DNA of 64,000 bases from Purshia tridentata (Eukaryota; Streptophyta; Magnoliopsida; Rosales; Rosaceae). The first letter of the stretch is position 1; each line of letters opens with the position of its first letter. Where the stretch lies: NCBI GenBank assembly GCA_003254885.1, contig QANT01007796.1, forward strand, positions 1 through 64,000, given 5' to 3'. The translations under genes and the position numbers were made by a program. The notes under the pieces were generated by a model that did no database searches, was not told the DNA's origin, and saw nothing but the letters and a program-made list of their open reading frames with translations. Below, one piece after another: positions 61,145 through 64,000 of the stretch.

Positions 61145-63888
61145 ATGGAGAGGTAAGTTTGTTTATTGTGTGACTTTATTTTGTTTGTTTATGTTCATAC
61201 TATATATTAAGTTTTGGCTTCTTTAGGTACAAGTTAATAAAGGAAGTGGGCAATGGAACATTTGGGACTGTCTGGAGAGCTATTAATAAGCAGACTGGTG
61301 AAGTTGTAAGTGTTTTTTCATTTTCTTGAGAATGTAGTTCATGAATCATATTTTCTTCTGCTTATAATCAATTGGACATTTTACAGGTTGCAATTAAAAA
61401 AATGAAGAAAAGATATTATTCATGGGAGGAGTGTGTGAGTCTACGAGAAGTTAAGGTGGTTTGACTTGCTATGTCCTCTTTAAATATATTTATTTTGGTT
61501 GAATATATTTAAATTATATCATGGGTGTTTTCTTATGCAGTCATTGCGTAGAATGAATCATCCAAATATTGTGAAGCTCAAGGAAGTCATAAGAGAAAAT
61601 GACATCTTGTACTTTGTGTTCGAATACATGGTAAGTGGCATATTCTTTGAGCTTGCAGTTGCTTGCTATAATTTTATTGACGAGTGTCATCACTATAATG
61701 CCATATGGACATTGCAGGAGTTCAACATGTACCAACTTATGAAAGATAAGGAAAAACTTTTCCCTGAAGCTGAAGTCAGAAATTGGTGCTTTCAAGTTTT
61801 TCAAGGCCTTGCTTACATGCATCAGCGTGGATATTTTCATCGTGACCTTAAGCCAGGTAATTGTTGCTACTGTTATACATGAACTTGGTTGAGCAAGTAA
61901 AATGTTTGCTGAGAATTTCAAGGGAGGTTGTAATGGGCTGCTGTTGGTTTTGGACACCAAATGTTGATTAGCTCTTTTTCTTTTATTAATTGATATTATA
62001 TTTATTATTCCAGTGTAAAACCCTTGATAATGTAATTTGGTGTAGACAAATTTCCTTCTTGGTTTTGAGTTATAGATTTATATTTAGAGATAATCTCAAA
62101 TTCAAAACTACTCATTTCCTTGATTTTTAATCTAGCTTTAGAATCCATTCATTAGCTCTTCATTTTTGTTTTTCAAAAGGAAAAATACTCTTGACCCCCG
62201 AACCAAAGTTTTGAACTTCTGAAATGGTAGAAGGGCCCCTTGGATCAGTAGTGTACGTTCTGTTTGATAAGCAGGAAATGGCTTTCCCATGGCATCCTTT
62301 CAGCTTGTCTGTTTGTAACACGTTACTTGGCCAATTTTTAATTCACGCATTCCACAAAGTGCTATCCACCAAATGTGTATTTTTTTGTTGCCGTATTTGA
62401 ATTGCTTCTTGTATGTCCTTGCTATACTTTCTTGCAGTTGGGTTTATTTCTCTCTTTTGGATTTTAAATGCTCAAGTAGCAAAAGAACCTCAAATTGTAT
62501 TTGTGTTCACTTTTAACTTCAATTAGTACTCTATTACTGTGTTCTTATATCACGTAGGAAGTGATCCTTATATACTCTTTTGGGCGGTTATTTTCTTTTT
62601 TTAACAATTTATGTTCTATGTGTCCTTGTTGTTCACTTCATCTTCTATTGCGTTTGCATCTTTCTTTTGCAAGCAGACGTCATTTTAATACCACCTGTGC
62701 CTTCACTGCTTTGCAGAGAACTTGTTGGTTACCAAAGATCTAATCAAAGTTGCTGATTTTGGGCTTGCTCGGGAAATTGATTCACAACCTCCATATACGG
62801 AATACGTGTCGACACGCTGGTGGGTGTATATATATATTTTTTAATTTTTATAATGGTTTCTTTATTTTTGTAGTTATATATCTCTACTTGGATGTAAACT
62901 TGTTTTTGTTATATACTGACCTCCAAAATGCGGAGATTTTAGGTATCGAGCCCCTGAAGTGCTGCTTCAGTCATACCTGTATAGCTCTAAAGTTGGTGAG
63001 TGGTCGATGGGAATGAAATGTGATCAAAGTAGTTCTTTCTAATAAAAAAATTTCAAAGTTATTAGGGATTGGTTTTTTAAATGCGTAAATTTTTTTTAAA
63101 ATGTCAGATATGTGGGCAATGGGTGCTATCATGGCTGAGTTGTTTACTCTCCGTCCTTTATTTCCTGGAGTTAGGTATGTTTTCCTTGTTTTTAAATCAT
63201 CAAGTAGTTTGATGCCTGTTGGAATATATTGCTATGATTGATGGAAAGCATTTTGGAACTGTATTAATTTTTGTGTGATCCGGAGAAGCAACTGATATAT
63301 AAATTTGTTCAGCTCAAATGTTCTTCTCACCCTTGCTTCCCCTTCCATTATGCTTGCAGTGAAGCAGATGAGATATACAAAATTTGCAGTGTAATTGGCA
63401 GTCCAACTAAGGATTCATGGGCTGATGGGCTTCGTCTTGCAAGGGATATCAACTACCAATTCCCACAGGTCAGTTTTTTATTGCTTTCCTTCATTCATTC
63501 TTGGTGCTTGTGTTGTCTGAGGTGCATAAACTTCTACAATTTTGTATGGAAAGTTGTTGGGGAATGCTTTGGACATTATTGTTACTATTTAGCAAACAGA
63601 TCTGTGATTGTTGTATCTCATTTAATGAAGGTTCTTTAATATACGTTAATTTGAAGAGGCATGCTGGTTTGGATGTAATTCCCATCGTCATTTACCATTA
63701 TGAGCGGCCACATAAGATTATTATATATATATATATATATCCCATTCTTAAAAAATAAAAAATAAAATAGAAAAACAACATGGGTACTAAGTTGGATTTT
63801 TTTCCCTTCACAAACATTGCAGTTTGCTGGTGTTCATCTTTCTGCACTGATTCCATCAGCTAGTGATCATGCAATCAGCCTTATTACA
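61145..63888 (+). CDS. CDKF-4: MAK/CDKF-4-like serine/threonine kinase, 3' end cut off
   Basis: CMGC kinase of the MAK/ICK group, named CDKF-4 in rice. Ten coding exons are visible: 61145-61152, 61227-61305, 61387-61455, 61541-61630, 61718-61856, 62717-62819, 62943-62995, 63108-63174, 63360-63468 and 63823-63888. All phases agree and give 261 residues before the last donor (63889). The rest lies beyond the window. Kinase motifs are the glycine loop [17 protein letters not shown] with the catalytic Lys, the helix [35 protein letters not shown], the TEY activation motif in [14 protein letters not shown], and [15 protein letters not shown] is the dual-phosphorylated motif usual in MAK kinases. 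Neighbours suggest the counterpart of Arabidopsis At4g19110. Confidence 0.95.
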
Positions 63889-64000
63889 GTAAGTGCTGTT
63901 TTTTTTAATTTACTGTAGCTGCTCTATTATTCCCCCACCAACCCTACTTTTGTATAATCTATCAGATCAAATTAGAGAAAGTTAATGTAGCCTACTGACT

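Overview
This is a 64 kb piece of plant nuclear DNA. It is AT-rich, its genes are cut by many short introns with plant-type GT-AG (and a few GC-AG) borders, and long 5'-leader introns, microsatellites and transposon relics are common. The gene set is that of a eudicot. An intact CYCLOPS/IPD3 gene points to a host able to form arbuscular mycorrhiza. Similarity recalled from memory suggests a woody rosid, possibly Rosaceae, but this is not proven. Three single N bases sit in or beside homopolymers or repeats, which suggests a BAC-type draft sequence.

Layout. 1-240: first exon or promoter of a minus-strand gene leaving the window. 0.5-7.5 kb: a tandem segmental duplication carrying two complete ribosomal protein L13 genes (minus strand), with a probable solo LTR between them. 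7.5-8.3 kb: LTR-like relic, poly-C tract and a possible N-terminal exon. 10.4-11.9 kb: polyamine/amino-acid transporter (PUT/LAT family), followed by a nearly perfect 142-bp tandem duplication in its 3' region. 12.5-13 kb: a MITE. 13.1-14.9 kb: a small unrecognised basic protein. 16.7-18.1 kb (minus) and 18.7-19.9 kb (plus): a divergent pair, an ankyrin-repeat protein and mitochondrial ribosomal protein S11. 20.8-21.2 kb: LINE relic. 22-27.1 kb (minus): CYCLOPS in 11 coding exons. 28.6-31.4 kb (plus): a RINT1/TIP20-family MAG2-like tethering protein, possibly disrupted near its C-terminus. 34.4-36.7 kb (minus) and 37.2-40.3 kb (plus): another divergent pair, a plant membrane protein and an RPA70-type subunit with C-terminal zinc knuckles. 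42.6-44.1 kb (minus): a second plant membrane protein. 50.6-53.8 kb (plus): a PMT21/ERD3-like Golgi methyltransferase. 55-58 kb: two tandem paralogues for secreted cysteine-rich proteins of a family I do not recognise. 59.4 kb to the right edge: a MAK/CDKF-4-like kinase, cut off by the window end.

The genes do not form an operon-like system; most are housekeeping. Two blocks match Arabidopsis gene order as I remember it: mitochondrial S11 with PUT near At1g318xx, and MAK-like kinase, ERD3 and RPA1 at At4g19110-19130. CYCLOPS is absent from Arabidopsis because that lineage lost the symbiosis. The most unusual items are the secreted Cys-rich pair inserted between two conserved-neighbour genes, the GC-AG introns in CYCLOPS and mitochondrial S11, and several recent local duplications.
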